NCBI GenBank assembly: GCA_020249145.1
Contig: JADCGF010000005.1
Location: 62,001-126,000 of the forward strand
Direction of reading: 5' to 3'
Origin: Roseomonas sp.
Lineage (GTDB): Bacteria; Pseudomonadota; Alphaproteobacteria; Acetobacterales; Acetobacteraceae
DNA length: 64,000 bases
Of this stretch, positions 1-8,677 are shown one piece after another (position 1 is the first letter of the stretch; each line of letters begins with the position of its first letter). The notes below the pieces were generated by a model. The model was not told the origin of the DNA. It ran no database searches and saw only the letters and a program-made list of their open reading frames with translations. The translations under genes and the position numbers were made by a program.

Positions 1-1
1 G

Positions 2-1027
2 GCCGAACAAGGCGTGCCAAGCCTTTTCCCCTACCGCGAATTAGCACTGATGGGCTTGCTGGAAGTGTTGCCGCGCATCCGACAATTGAGGCGGCGCCTC
101 GCAGAAACTGAAGCCGATATCCTCACGCGTCAACCCGCCTTGCTGGTCACGATTGACAGCCCCGGTTTTACGCTAAGGATTGCGGAGGCCGTGAAGCCGG
201 GCGGCATCCCGGTAATGCATTACGTCGCACCTCAGGTTTGGGCCTGGCGGCCAGGGCGCGTCAAAAGACTCAGGCATAAGATTGATCATTTGCTCTGCCT
301 GCTGCCTTTCGAGCCCGCTTTTTTCGAAGCGGCTGGCATACCCGTGACTTTCGTGGGCCATCCCGTGCTGGAAAGCGGGGTGGATCAGGGCAATGCGGCG
401 CGTTTCCGCGCCCGTCATGGGCTGGCGGCAACCGATCGCCCACTGATCATCATGCCGGGTAGTCGGCGGATTGAAGCCACGCGCTTGCTGCCGATTTTTG
501 GCGCCACCTTGAAGGCCGTGTTGCCGCAAAACGCAGGACTGCGCCCGGTGATTCCGGTCTCCCCCGTTGTGGCGCCTTTGGTGCGTGCAGCGGCGGCGCA
601 ATGGCCGGCGGCCCCTATCCTGATTGAAGATTTGGCTGACAAGCACGATGCCTTCGCAGCAGCGGCAGAAAATGGCGCCGGTTTGATCAAATCCGGCACC
701 TCATCGCTGGAAATGGCGGTGGCCGGCGTGCCGCATATCGTGGCCTATCGCCTCAACCCCATCACAGCCGAGATTATGCGGCGGCTCATCAAGGTACCTT
801 ATGCCTCGCTTGTTAATCTGCTCTGCGGACGAGAAGTGGTGCCCGAACGCATTCATGAGGGCTGCTCACCGGAAGGGCTTCGCAAAATCCTGCTGCCGTT
901 ATTGCAGGACCAAGCGGCGGTCGCAGCGCAGCGCCAGGGTTTTGCTGAAACCTTGGCGAAGTTAAGCGCACCACAAGGCACGCCATCGGAAGCGGCGTCG
1001 AAGGCTGTCCTCGCCGCCCTTCCATAA
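2..1027 (+). CDS. lpxB: Lipid-A-disaccharide synthase, 5'-truncated by window start
   Basis: LpxB is a GT19 glycosyltransferase that joins UDP-2,3-diacylglucosamine and lipid X into the lipid A disaccharide at the inner face of the cytoplasmic membrane. The frame is open from base 2 without a stop, so the true start lies upstream; about 341 residues of a usual 380-390 are present. The family features are the ELALMGLLEVLPRI segment, IDSPGFTLRI, HYVAPQVWAWRPGR, FVGHPVLE, the MPGSRRIE loop and the acceptor-side KSGTSSLEMAVAGVPHIVAYR. The stop is followed within 5 bp by the end of a convergent dehydrogenase gene, so there is no room for a separate terminator. Assignment is secure; the GTG at position 14 is internal. 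Confidence 0.95.
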   Translation, partial: AEQGVPSLFPYRELALMGLLEVLPRIRQLRRRLAETEADILTRQPALLVTIDSPGFTLRIAEAVKPGGIPVMHYVAPQVWAWRPGRVKRLRHKIDHLLCLLPFEPAFFEAAGIPVTFVGHPVLESGVDQGNAARFRARHGLAATDRPLIIMPGSRRIEATRLLPIFGATLKAVLPQNAGLRPVIPVSPVVAPLVRAAAAQWPAAPILIEDLADKHDAFAAAAENGAGLIKSGTSSLEMAVAGVPHIVAYRLNPITAEIMRRLIKVPYASLVNLLCGREVVPERIHEGCSPEGLRKILLPLLQDQAAVAAQRQGFAETLAKLSAPQGTPSEAASKAVLAALP

Positions 1028-1032
1028 TTCCA

Positions 1033-1806
1033 TCAAGGCTGCATATGAGCGCCCCCGCATTGCACCCAATTCTGCCCGGTAATGAAGGAAGCCCCTTCGG
1101 ACAGTAGGAAGCAGATCAAGGGCGCCACTTCCGATGGCTGCGCCACGCGATTAAGCGGAATGCGCGCCAGCGTGCGTTCGCGGAAACGCTCTGAACGGAT
1201 AACCTCAGTCATTGGTGTTTCCACCGTACCGAAGCCAACGCTATTCACGCGAATGCCATACCGCGCCCATTCACCTGCCGCTGTCATGGTTATCCCAAAC
1301 AATCCGGATTTGGCAGCGGCGTAGTTCACCTGCCCGATGCTGCCGCGCTTGCCCGCAGTAGAGGAGATATTCACAATCGCCCCCGGCCTTTTTTCCCCGG
1401 CGCGCGCACGTTCAATCATGTGTTTGCCCACCGCCTGTTGCATCAAATGGCAGGCGGTCAGATTCACATTGATCACTTCCTGCCATTGGCGGAGCGTCAT
1501 TTTCTCAATCATCGCGGGGCGCGTGATGCCGGCGCAATTCACCAGCCCATGCACGGCGCCGAAACGCGCCACAGCATCGGCCACGCATTGCGGCCCAAAT
1601 TCTTCCTCACTCACATCGCCTTCAATGGCCATGGTGTGATCACCCGCCAAGTCTTCCGCCACCTGCATCAGGGTTTCGCGGTTGCGTTCCACGATCACCA
1701 GATTGCCGCCAAGCCCCAGCACCAATTCGGATATGGCGCGGCCAATACCCTGCCCCGCGCCGGTGACGATAATGGTTTTGCCCGTCAGGGCCATGGGATT
1801 CATCAT
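1033..1806 (-). CDS. SDR-family NAD(P)-dependent oxidoreductase (FabG-like)
   Basis: This is a classical short-chain dehydrogenase/reductase of 257 residues. It has the Rossmann cofactor motif TGAGQGIG near residues 15-22, NCAG (variant of NNAG) near residue 90, a catalytic Ser in VNISSTAG and the YAAAK catalytic Tyr/Lys pair near residue 162. The C-terminus ASFITGQNWVQCGGAHMQP is typical of FabG-type oxidoreductases. The first of two consecutive ATG codons is chosen because AAAGGAAAC lies just upstream. The next gene upstream on the same strand, a ketopantoate reductase-family protein, ends 44 bp away, so the two may be co-transcribed. The substrate cannot be predicted; it could be a 3-oxoacyl or a sugar/alcohol dehydrogenase. 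Confidence 0.85.
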   Translation of the reverse strand: MMNPMALTGKTIIVTGAGQGIGRAISELVLGLGGNLVIVERNRETLMQVAEDLAGDHTMAIEGDVSEEEFGPQCVADAVARFGAVHGLVNCAGITRPAMIEKMTLRQWQEVINVNLTACHLMQQAVGKHMIERARAGEKRPGAIVNISSTAGKRGSIGQVNYAAAKSGLFGITMTAAGEWARYGIRVNSVGFGTVETPMTEVIRSERFRERTLARIPLNRVAQPSEVAPLICFLLSEGASFITGQNWVQCGGAHMQP

Positions 1807-1849
1807 TGCCGTTTCCTTTCTTTTTTCTCACACGCAAAAGCTATCTGTT

Positions 1850-2914
1850 TCAATTCAGGCGCAGGCCGCGAATAAGTTCCGGGCTCGGCTTCGCCTCACC
1901 ACGTTCAACGCGCTTCACAATATCGGTAAGCGTCGCATTGGCCGGCGCATCAATGCCAATCGTCGCGCCCTTATCCACGACAAAGCCGTTCAGATATTCA
2001 ATCTCCGTCCGCCGGCCCTTCACCATATCCTGGCCCATGGAAGGCCGATGCGCGCCACCGCCACCCTTGGATGTTTCCGCCAGGCGATGCTCATCATAGG
2101 TATTGCGCGCCGCCGCATCGCCTTCCCCGGCGCGGGCGATGATCTCGGGATCCAGGTGGAAAACCTCCTCCAGATCATAGCCAAGCGCCTGCCCAATCCG
2201 GATCGCCTCAGACCCCAAACGCGCCGCAAAACCGCGAATGGCATCATCGGCCACCATGTCGCGCGTGGTCAGCCCCGTGCAGGCGGAAAGCCCGTTGCCC
2301 ATCACATTGGCAACCAGTTTGGACCAGCGCTCCCCCCAAAGATTGCTGGTGGTCAAAGCACTATCCGTGAGGCCCACCAGCTTGGTGATGTGTTCGGCGC
2401 GCGGTGAAATCCGCCCATGCGGTTCGCCCACACGGAACACCGTATGCGATGCGCCGCTTTTGCCCGCCGCGCGCCGCACATGGCCCGGTTCGGCCAATTC
2501 TACCGTGATCAGGCTTGCAATCGCGCCAAGCACGCGGCCCCAGCCGACAATACCCGCGATCACTTCCTCATTGATGCAATTCTGCAGTGAAACCACATAA
2601 CCGCCGGGCGAGAGATACTGCGCGATCATCGTCGTCGCCCAGGCCGTGTCATATGATTTCATGCACATGAAGGCGATATCAATCGGCTTTTCTTTCGCCA
2701 GGGACTGCACTTCCGTCAAATGCAGCGTGCGCGGCCTCACGGTGAATTCCGGCACGTCGCGCAAATGCGTGATCTTGAGGCCTGTCTTCCTCATCGCCTC
2801 CACATGCTCAGGCCAAGGGTCAATGAAGGTCACATCCTCCCCCGCCTGCACCATATGAGCGCCAGCATAGCCGCCAACCGCACCCGCACCGAAAATCGCT
2901 ATTCTTGGCTTCAT
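1850..2914 (-). CDS. Ketopantoate reductase-family (ApbA/PanE-like) dehydrogenase
   Basis: The 354-residue protein starts with an NADP-binding Rossmann fold (IAIFGAGAVGGYAGAHM). It continues with the family's FMCMKSYDT segment, the LQNCINEE loop that carries the conserved Asn, and a helical C-terminal domain with RTEIEYLNGFVVDKG near residues 300-320. Members reduce 2-ketopantoate to pantoate for CoA synthesis, or act on related 2-oxo acids. This one is longer than E. coli PanE (about 300 aa), as is common for paralogues in catabolic regions. The ATG at 2914 is preferred over an in-frame TTG at 2932 because GGGGA precedes it at good spacing and the Rossmann strand begins four codons later. 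Whether it is the pantothenate-pathway enzyme is uncertain. Confidence 0.8.
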   Translation of the reverse strand: MKPRIAIFGAGAVGGYAGAHMVQAGEDVTFIDPWPEHVEAMRKTGLKITHLRDVPEFTVRPRTLHLTEVQSLAKEKPIDIAFMCMKSYDTAWATTMIAQYLSPGGYVVSLQNCINEEVIAGIVGWGRVLGAIASLITVELAEPGHVRRAAGKSGASHTVFRVGEPHGRISPRAEHITKLVGLTDSALTTSNLWGERWSKLVANVMGNGLSACTGLTTRDMVADDAIRGFAARLGSEAIRIGQALGYDLEEVFHLDPEIIARAGEGDAAARNTYDEHRLAETSKGGGGAHRPSMGQDMVKGRRTEIEYLNGFVVDKGATIGIDAPANATLTDIVKRVERGEAKPSPELIRGLRLN

Positions 2915-2977
2915 CGCGTTTCCCCACTTCAAGCAGGCGCGATGCTCCGCCCGGAATCGCGCGACGGCAAGAGGGGG

Positions 2978-3934
2978 TCACCCGTTGGCCTTTATCGCAT
3001 CCTCAATCGCGAGCGCCCATTTCAAAGCGCGCCGCCCTGCAGCCCCATCCACCACCACGGGGCCGCGCCCCTGACACGCAGCGACAAAAGCCCCCTGTTC
3101 GGCTTCAAGGCTGTCATGATCCGTCCAGGTGGCGCGATCCACACCATGGCCCGGCATGGTTTCCACCGCCTCCGCCCCACCGCGCCGCAGCACCGCCAGT
3201 GACCGTGTCAGGAAATCCACCGCCATCTCGCCCTCGGTCCCCAATACGCGGAGCCGCCTTTCCATGGCGAGCGAGACTCGGGAAGCCGTGATGGAAGCCG
3301 CCCGCCCGCCAGAAAAGCGCAGCCGCGCCACGGCGAAATCCGGATGGTCTGAGGCTATCGCCGCGCCGACCGCCTCCACCGCCTCCGGCTCCCCGCCCGC
3401 CAATTCCATGACCAGGTCCAGATCATGGATCATCAGATCCAGCACCACGGAGACATCCAGGCTGCGCGGGCGGAAGGGCGCGGCGCGCACCGCTTCAAAG
3501 GATAGCGCCCGGCCACCGGAAGGGGTCGCCATCACGGTGCGGAAGGCCGCTGAAAAGCGTTCAATATGGCCCACTTGCAGCACGCGACCCTGGCCGGCGG
3601 CCAGCGCAATTAGCCGATCCGCCTGATCCAGGCTCGCCGCAATGGGCTTTTCGATGAAGACATGCCGCCCCGCCGCCAGCGCCTGTTCGGCCAGCGCATA
3701 ATGAAAGCGCGTAGGGGCGGCGACGATCACCGCCTCCGCCGCTGCAATCACGGCGTCCGGCGCCAAGGCCGGTGCGCTGACCTCCCCGGCAATCTGGGCC
3801 GCCCTATCGAATGAGGCATCATGCAAGCCAATCAGGTGGATTGCGGGGTTGGCGGCGGCCTTCACGGCATGGAATCGGCCAAAATGGCCAACCCCCAAAA
3901 TGCCGAGGCGAAGCGGGGCGGGGTTCACATTCAT
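2978..3934 (-). CDS. Gfo/Idh/MocA-family oxidoreductase
   Basis: This 318-residue protein has an N-terminal Rossmann domain (LGILGVGHFGRFHA), the EKPIA motif near residue 95 whose Lys is catalytic in the family, and a C-terminal alpha/beta domain with a VLDLMIHDLDLVMEL segment carrying the conserved Asp and His. Members oxidise or reduce hydroxyl groups on sugars, inositols and nucleotide sugars with NAD(P). It is divergent from secDF and separated from lpxB by two dehydrogenase genes. A Gfo/Idh gene close to lpx genes could act on a lipid A precursor, as GnnA does, but no partner aminotransferase is visible here, so this is speculative. Confidence 0.85.
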   Translation of the reverse strand: MNVNPAPLRLGILGVGHFGRFHAVKAAANPAIHLIGLHDASFDRAAQIAGEVSAPALAPDAVIAAAEAVIVAAPTRFHYALAEQALAAGRHVFIEKPIAASLDQADRLIALAAGQGRVLQVGHIERFSAAFRTVMATPSGGRALSFEAVRAAPFRPRSLDVSVVLDLMIHDLDLVMELAGGEPEAVEAVGAAIASDHPDFAVARLRFSGGRAASITASRVSLAMERRLRVLGTEGEMAVDFLTRSLAVLRRGGAEAVETMPGHGVDRATWTDHDSLEAEQGAFVAACQGRGPVVVDGAAGRRALKWALAIEDAIKANG

Positions 3935-4025
3935 ACGCCGAAGCTACACCTAAGCGGGGCGGGCTTGCATCCCCTGAGGTGCGTCGCCATTGTCCGCCCG
4001 CTCAACCAGGGGATTCCACCAGCCC

Positions 4026-6596
4026 ATGCTTCATTTCGCGCGCTGGAAACAGGCTGTCATTCTCGGCGTTTGTCTGCTCGGGGTGCTTTTGTGCCTGCCG
4101 AACCTCATGCCGCGTTCGGCCTTTCCATCCTGGATGGAACCCCGCCAGATCAGCCTCGGCCTCGATTTGCGCGGCGGTTCCTATCTGCTGTTGGAAGTGG
4201 ATTTGAACACTGTTGTGCGGGAAAGGCTGGAATCCGCGGTGGATGGCGTGCGCGGCAAGCTCCGCACCGCCAATATTCGCTATGTGAATTTGGCTGCGGA
4301 TGGGCCGAACCGCCGCATGGGCTTCCGCGTGCTGGACCCGGCGCAGGCCGGCGCGGCGGCGGCGGCTTTGCGAGAATTGGCCGAACCCGTGACACTCCCC
4401 ACCGGCCAGAATGTCCCGGATATTGAGATCACCACCGCCCCCGATGGCACCGTCACCGCGAGCCTCACGGAAGCGGGGCTGCGCGCCAAGGCCAGCGCAG
4501 CGATCGAACAATCCATTGAAATCATTCGCCGCCGCGTGGATGAAACCGGCGTCGCCGAAGCGCTGATCGCCCGTCAGGGCCAATCGCGCATTCTGGTGAC
4601 GCTGCCCGGTGTGGAAGACCCCAATCGCATCAAGGATTTGCTGGGCCGCACAGCGCGCATGACGTTCCATTTGGTGGATGAAGGCGCCAATCTGGCCGGC
4701 AGCCCGCCGCCGGGTGTCATGTTCCTGCCAAGCGAACGCCCTGGCGAACGTGTGGCGGTGCGGCGCAATGTCGCGGTGGATGGCAAGAACCTGACCAATG
4801 CCCGCGCCGGGCAGGATTCGCGGACTGGCGAATGGGTGGTGAATTTCACCTTCGATGGCACCGGCACGCGCCGCTTTGCCGATATCACCCGCGCCAATGT
4901 CGGGCGGCCCTTCGCCATTGTGCTGGATGATAAGGTGATCAGCGCGCCCGTGATCCGGGAACCCATCACCGGCGGCCAGGGGCAGATCAGCGGGTCCTTC
5001 ACCGTGCGCACAGCCAATGACCTTTCCGTCTTGCTCCGCGCCGGCGCCCTGCCTGCGCCGCTCACGATCGTGGAAGAACGCACCGTCGGGCCGGAATTGG
5101 GCGCGGATGCCATTCGCGCGGGCATGATTGCGCTTGCCGCCGGCACGCTTTTCGTCTTTCTTTATATGGGCTTTGCCTATGGCGTTTTGGGCTGGTTCGC
5201 GAATATCGCGCTCGCCATCAATATCATCCTGCTGATGGCCGGGCTTTCAGTGTTGGAGGCAACGCTGACGCTGCCCGGCATCGCCGGCATTGTGCTGACG
5301 CTTGGCACCGCGCTTGATGCGAATATCCTGATTAATGAACGCATCCGCGAAGAAGTGAAAAACGGCCGAACGCCGATCAATGCGCTGGAGGCCGGCTATA
5401 CCAAGGCATCCGGCACCATTCTCGATTCCAACCTGACAAACCTTATCGCCATGGCGTGCCTTTATGGCTTTGGCTCTGGCCCGGTGAAGGGTTTTGCCGT
5501 CACGGTCGCCATCGGCACAATTGTTCAGATGTGGACGGCCACGGTGCTGACGCGGCTTTTCGCTTCCTGGTGGTATCGCCGGACACGGCCCAAGGAATTG
5601 CCGGTATTCCAGCGCCCGGGGCTTTCGCTATGGGAACGCCTGCGCCGCCCGCTATTTCGTATCTTCCCTGATGGTACAAGCATCCCTTTCATGCGCGGCG
5701 CCAAGATGGGGCTTATTATCTCGGCGGTGCTTTCAACGCTTTCAGTGGCCATTGCCTTCCACCCGGGGCTTGAGAAAGGGATTGATTTCAAGGGCGGGGT
5801 GGAGATGGAAATCCGCACCCCCGGACCCGGCGATATCAGCGTGTTGCGCGGCGCGGTTGGCGGGCTTGGGCTTGGCGATGCGACGCTATTGCAATTTGGC
5901 GATCCCGCCACTTTCGCGCTCCGCCTGCCCGCGCAAGGTGATGAAGGCGGCGTACAAAGGGCGGTCACCGCCGTGCGCGAAGCTTTCGAAAAAGCCGCCC
6001 CCGGTACGCGCATCCTGCGTGTGGAGGCCGTCGGTAATCGGGTTTCGAATGAGCTGTTTCTGGGCGGGCTAATGGCGTTGGGCCTGAGCTTCCTCGCCAT
6101 GCTGTTATACATCTGGATCAGGTTTGAATGGCAGTTTGGCATCGCTGCCATCACCACGCTGATCCTGGATGCGACCAAAACCATCGGCTTCATGGTGCTG
6201 TTCGGGATTGAATTCAACCTGACCACCGTCGCCGCGATCCTGACCATCATTGGCTTTTCGGCGAATGACAAGGTCGTGGTCTTCGACCGCATGCGGGAGA
6301 ATTTGCGTAAGTTCAAAACCATGCCGCTGGAGCAATTGGTGGATCTTTCGATCAATGAAACCATGAACCGCTCGCTTGGCACTTCCATGACCTTGCTGCT
6401 GTCTGCGCTTCCACTCGCCCTTTTCGGCGGCGATACGCTTTCAGGCTTTGCCTGGGTGATGGTGGTCGGCATTGTGATTTCCGCCGGGTCTTCGGTGTTC
6501 ATCGCGGCACCGATTGTGTTGTTCACCGGGCGCAATCGGCTACGCATGCCGGACGCTGCCACACCGGGCAAAGCTGAGGGTGCGGCAGCACGCTAG
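4026..6596 (+). CDS. secDF: Protein translocase subunit SecDF (fused SecD-SecF)
   Basis: A single 856-residue chain carries both RND-type accessory subunits of the Sec translocon, which use the proton gradient to help release exported proteins into the periplasm. SecD occupies about residues 1-520, with a first membrane helix near 10-28, the GLDLRGG motif at 45-51, a periplasmic P1 domain, and the transmembrane bundle with the LTLGTALDANILINERIREE motif. SecF begins near residue 555, with GIDFKGGVEMEI and the FSANDKVVVFDRMREN motif. No frameshift is seen at the junction, so the fusion is genuine. The ATG at 4026 is chosen over an in-frame TTG at 3990 because AGGGGA lies upstream and the basic-then-hydrophobic N-terminus starts there. 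yajC is not adjacent. Confidence 0.95.
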   Translation: MLHFARWKQAVILGVCLLGVLLCLPNLMPRSAFPSWMEPRQISLGLDLRGGSYLLLEVDLNTVVRERLESAVDGVRGKLRTANIRYVNLAADGPNRRMGFRVLDPAQAGAAAAALRELAEPVTLPTGQNVPDIEITTAPDGTVTASLTEAGLRAKASAAIEQSIEIIRRRVDETGVAEALIARQGQSRILVTLPGVEDPNRIKDLLGRTARMTFHLVDEGANLAGSPPPGVMFLPSERPGERVAVRRNVAVDGKNLTNARAGQDSRTGEWVVNFTFDGTGTRRFADITRANVGRPFAIVLDDKVISAPVIREPITGGQGQISGSFTVRTANDLSVLLRAGALPAPLTIVEERTVGPELGADAIRAGMIALAAGTLFVFLYMGFAYGVLGWFANIALAINIILLMAGLSVLEATLTLPGIAGIVLTLGTALDANILINERIREEVKNGRTPINALEAGYTKASGTILDSNLTNLIAMACLYGFGSGPVKGFAVTVAIGTIVQMWTATVLTRLFASWWYRRTRPKELPVFQRPGLSLWERLRRPLFRIFPDGTSIPFMRGAKMGLIISAVLSTLSVAIAFHPGLEKGIDFKGGVEMEIRTPGPGDISVLRGAVGGLGLGDATLLQFGDPATFALRLPAQGDEGGVQRAVTAVREAFEKAAPGTRILRVEAVGNRVSNELFLGGLMALGLSFLAMLLYIWIRFEWQFGIAAITTLILDATKTIGFMVLFGIEFNLTTVAAILTIIGFSANDKVVVFDRMRENLRKFKTMPLEQLVDLSINETMNRSLGTSMTLLLSALPLALFGGDTLSGFAWVMVVGIVISAGSSVFIAAPIVLFTGRNRLRMPDAATPGKAEGAAAR

Positions 6597-6620
6597 AACC
6601 TGCCCCAGCAGAGCAGGTTC
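6596..6620 (+). terminator. Hairpin directly after secDF
   Basis: Perfect 8-bp inverted repeat (GAACCTGC/GCAGGTTC) with a 9-base loop. Its first base is the last base of the secDF stop codon. No T-run follows, so termination is plausible but not certain. Confidence 0.45.
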
Positions 6621-6684
6621 CCTCTGGCGGGAATGATGTTACAGTTCCGTCAACAGGATTGCCGACGGCAGGGGATTAGGGCGC

Positions 6685-7542
6685 GTGGCGCAGCGCGGGA
6701 AAAGCGGGCTTGGAAGCGAGGGGCGAGGTAGCAAGCTCGCCCTTCAACCGCGCGCGAAAAACCTGCCGGATCAGGAACAAGAATTGCGCGCGGCCCTTTC
6801 CGGGCGCCTGCTGCTGCTGCGCTATCAGCCCATCATCCGCTTGCGCAATGGTCATACCGCCGCTTTGGAAGGGCTTGTGCGCTGGCCGCGCCAGGAAGCG
6901 TTATTGCAAGCGGGCGCCTTTGTGCCCTTGGCCGAAAAGCTTGGCCTGGCGCTTGACCTGACCCATGCGGTGCTGGAACGCGTCGCGCATGATTGGCAAA
7001 GAACGCCCTCACCCAAGGGCGGGCTTGCGGTGAATATACCGCTCAGTGTCCTACTACTCCCGGAAATGCCCGCACGGCTTGCCGCGACACTGCGCCAGCA
7101 TGGCAAAAGGCGCGGCCCGCTTTTGCTGGAGCTCACGGAAACCGAAGCCATCCGCGACCCATCGCGCTTGCGCCGGGTAATGCTGCACCTGAAGCGCCTC
7201 GGCATCCCGGTGCTACTTGATGATGTGACGCTGGGCGATCACCGCTGGCGGCTCGCGGGCCTGCCCTTTGCTGGCATCAAGCTCGACCGCAGCCTGATCG
7301 AGGCTTTGCCGAACACGATGCGCGCACGGCATTTCCTGCGCCGCATCCTGACCGATTCCCACGCCAAGGGCCGCTATGTGATCGCCGAGGGCGTTTCAAA
7401 CCCCTTGCTCCGCCACACGACGCGGAGCCTCGGCGTGGATTTCGCCCAAGGCTACCTGCTCGGCCATCCGGAACCGCCGCGGCAAAATCGCGGCGGCCAG
7501 ACGCGCCTCAGCCCTGCCAGGCGCGGCGGTAGAGCGCCATAA
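6685..7542 (+). CDS. EAL-domain protein, putative c-di-GMP phosphodiesterase
   Basis: The 285-residue protein is a stand-alone EAL domain after a basic N-terminal stretch of about 35 residues; there is no GGDEF, PAS or membrane segment. The catalytic set can be followed: E62 in LEGLVRW (EAL motif read as EGL), N117 in VNIPLSVL, E149 in LLELTET, D179-D180, K199 in GIKLDRS, E235 in VIAEGV and Q255 in DFAQGYLLG. Loop 6, usually DDFGTG, reads DDVTLGD, so activity could be reduced. The start is GTG, preceded by AGGGGA. The 3' end overlaps the convergent alcohol dehydrogenase gene by 35 bp. It may hydrolyse c-di-GMP or simply bind it. Confidence 0.82.
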   Translation: MAQRGKSGLGSEGRGSKLALQPRAKNLPDQEQELRAALSGRLLLLRYQPIIRLRNGHTAALEGLVRWPRQEALLQAGAFVPLAEKLGLALDLTHAVLERVAHDWQRTPSPKGGLAVNIPLSVLLLPEMPARLAATLRQHGKRRGPLLLELTETEAIRDPSRLRRVMLHLKRLGIPVLLDDVTLGDHRWRLAGLPFAGIKLDRSLIEALPNTMRARHFLRRILTDSHAKGRYVIAEGVSNPLLRHTTRSLGVDFAQGYLLGHPEPPRQNRGGQTRLSPARRGGRAP

Positions 7543-8677
7543 TCGCCTCCGCGTCCGGCACTGCCGGGTTATTGGCTGGGCTGCCGGAAGCCAAAGCCTG
7601 CGCCGCCATGGTGGGCAGCAGCCCATCCCATTTCGCGGCATCAATGCCGTAAGCCGCCGGGGTCGGCACCGCCAATTCGCGGTTGAGCGCGGAAAGCTCC
7701 TCAAGCAACTTCGCACCGGCGCTTTGGTCGCCCTCATCACGCCCCGCCACGCCAATGGCGCGCGCGGCTTCGGCATAACGTGGCAAAGCGGCATTGAGCG
7801 AATAGGCCGTGACCGCTGGCAATAACATGGCGTTGGAAAGCCCGTGCGGCACGTGAAAATGCGCCCCGATCGGGCGAGACATGCCATGCACCAGCGCGAC
7901 CGAGCTATTGCTGAAGGCAAGCCCTGCCAGCGTGGCGCCCTTCATCATCGCTTCCCGCGCCGCGGCGTTTTTCGGGTCCTTATAAACCGTGCGCAGATTG
8001 GGGCCGATCAGGCGCATGGCGCGCAAAGCATATTCATCCGATTCCGGATTGGCACGGCGGGAAACCAGGGCTTCCAGCGCATGGGTCAGGCTATCAATGC
8101 CCGTATCGGCGGTGGTCCGCGGCGGAACGCTGAAGGTGAGTTCGTAATCCACAATGGCGGCCAAGGGCAGCGCACCCAAGCCTGCGATGAGCATCTTCTC
8201 ATCGGTTTCGGTATCGGTGATCACGGTGAAGCGCGTTGCCTCACTGCCCGTGCCGGCGGTGGTTGGGATGCAAATCACCGGCAGCGCGGCCTTATTGGCC
8301 TGAGCCGGCACCTTGAAGTCGCGCATCTTCGCACCGGCGGGCGCTGCGGCCAGGATGGTCATGGCCTTGGCGGTATCCATAGGGCTGCCGCCACCAAAGC
8401 CAATCAGGCAATCATAATCGCTGGCTTGCATGGCAGTGACGCCGGTTGCGATCACCGTATCGGTCGGGTCCGGCACGGTATCGCTGAAGACGCCATAGGC
8501 GATGCCCGCTGCCTTCAGCGGTGCCAGCAGCTTTTCGACAGTGCCGGAAGACACCATCCAAGGATCGGTGACGACGAGCGGGCGAAAAAGACCGAATTGC
8601 CCCAGTACCGCCGCCGCCTGGCCGATGGACCCGCCGCCCATCATCAACAGGCGGGGCGAGACGAAGGAGGTTATCAC
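7508..8677 (-). CDS. Iron-containing alcohol dehydrogenase
   Basis: This is a group III (iron-type) alcohol dehydrogenase of 389 residues. It has the GGGSPMDTAKA nucleotide-binding motif near residue 95, the TTAGTGSEATRF segment near 140, and the metal-binding region with HGMSRPIGAHFHVPHGLSNAMLLP near 265-290 that supplies His ligands. These enzymes interconvert alcohols and aldehydes or 2-oxo alcohols with NAD(H). The GTG start overlaps the stop of the preceding 3-hydroxyisobutyrate dehydrogenase-like gene (GTGA), which indicates translational coupling. The two may handle successive alcohol oxidations, but the substrate cannot be read from sequence. Confidence 0.9.
   Translation of the reverse strand: MITSFVSPRLLMMGGGSIGQAAAVLGQFGLFRPLVVTDPWMVSSGTVEKLLAPLKAAGIAYGVFSDTVPDPTDTVIATGVTAMQASDYDCLIGFGGGSPMDTAKAMTILAAAPAGAKMRDFKVPAQANKAALPVICIPTTAGTGSEATRFTVITDTETDEKMLIAGLGALPLAAIVDYELTFSVPPRTTADTGIDSLTHALEALVSRRANPESDEYALRAMRLIGPNLRTVYKDPKNAAAREAMMKGATLAGLAFSNSSVALVHGMSRPIGAHFHVPHGLSNAMLLPAVTAYSLNAALPRYAEAARAIGVAGRDEGDQSAGAKLLEELSALNRELAVPTPAAYGIDAAKWDGLLPTMAAQALASGSPANNPAVPDAEAIMALYRRAWQG

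Noticed and set aside
5525..6571. 348-codon open frame on the minus strand
   Set aside because: Antisense to the secF half of secDF; no recognisable motif.
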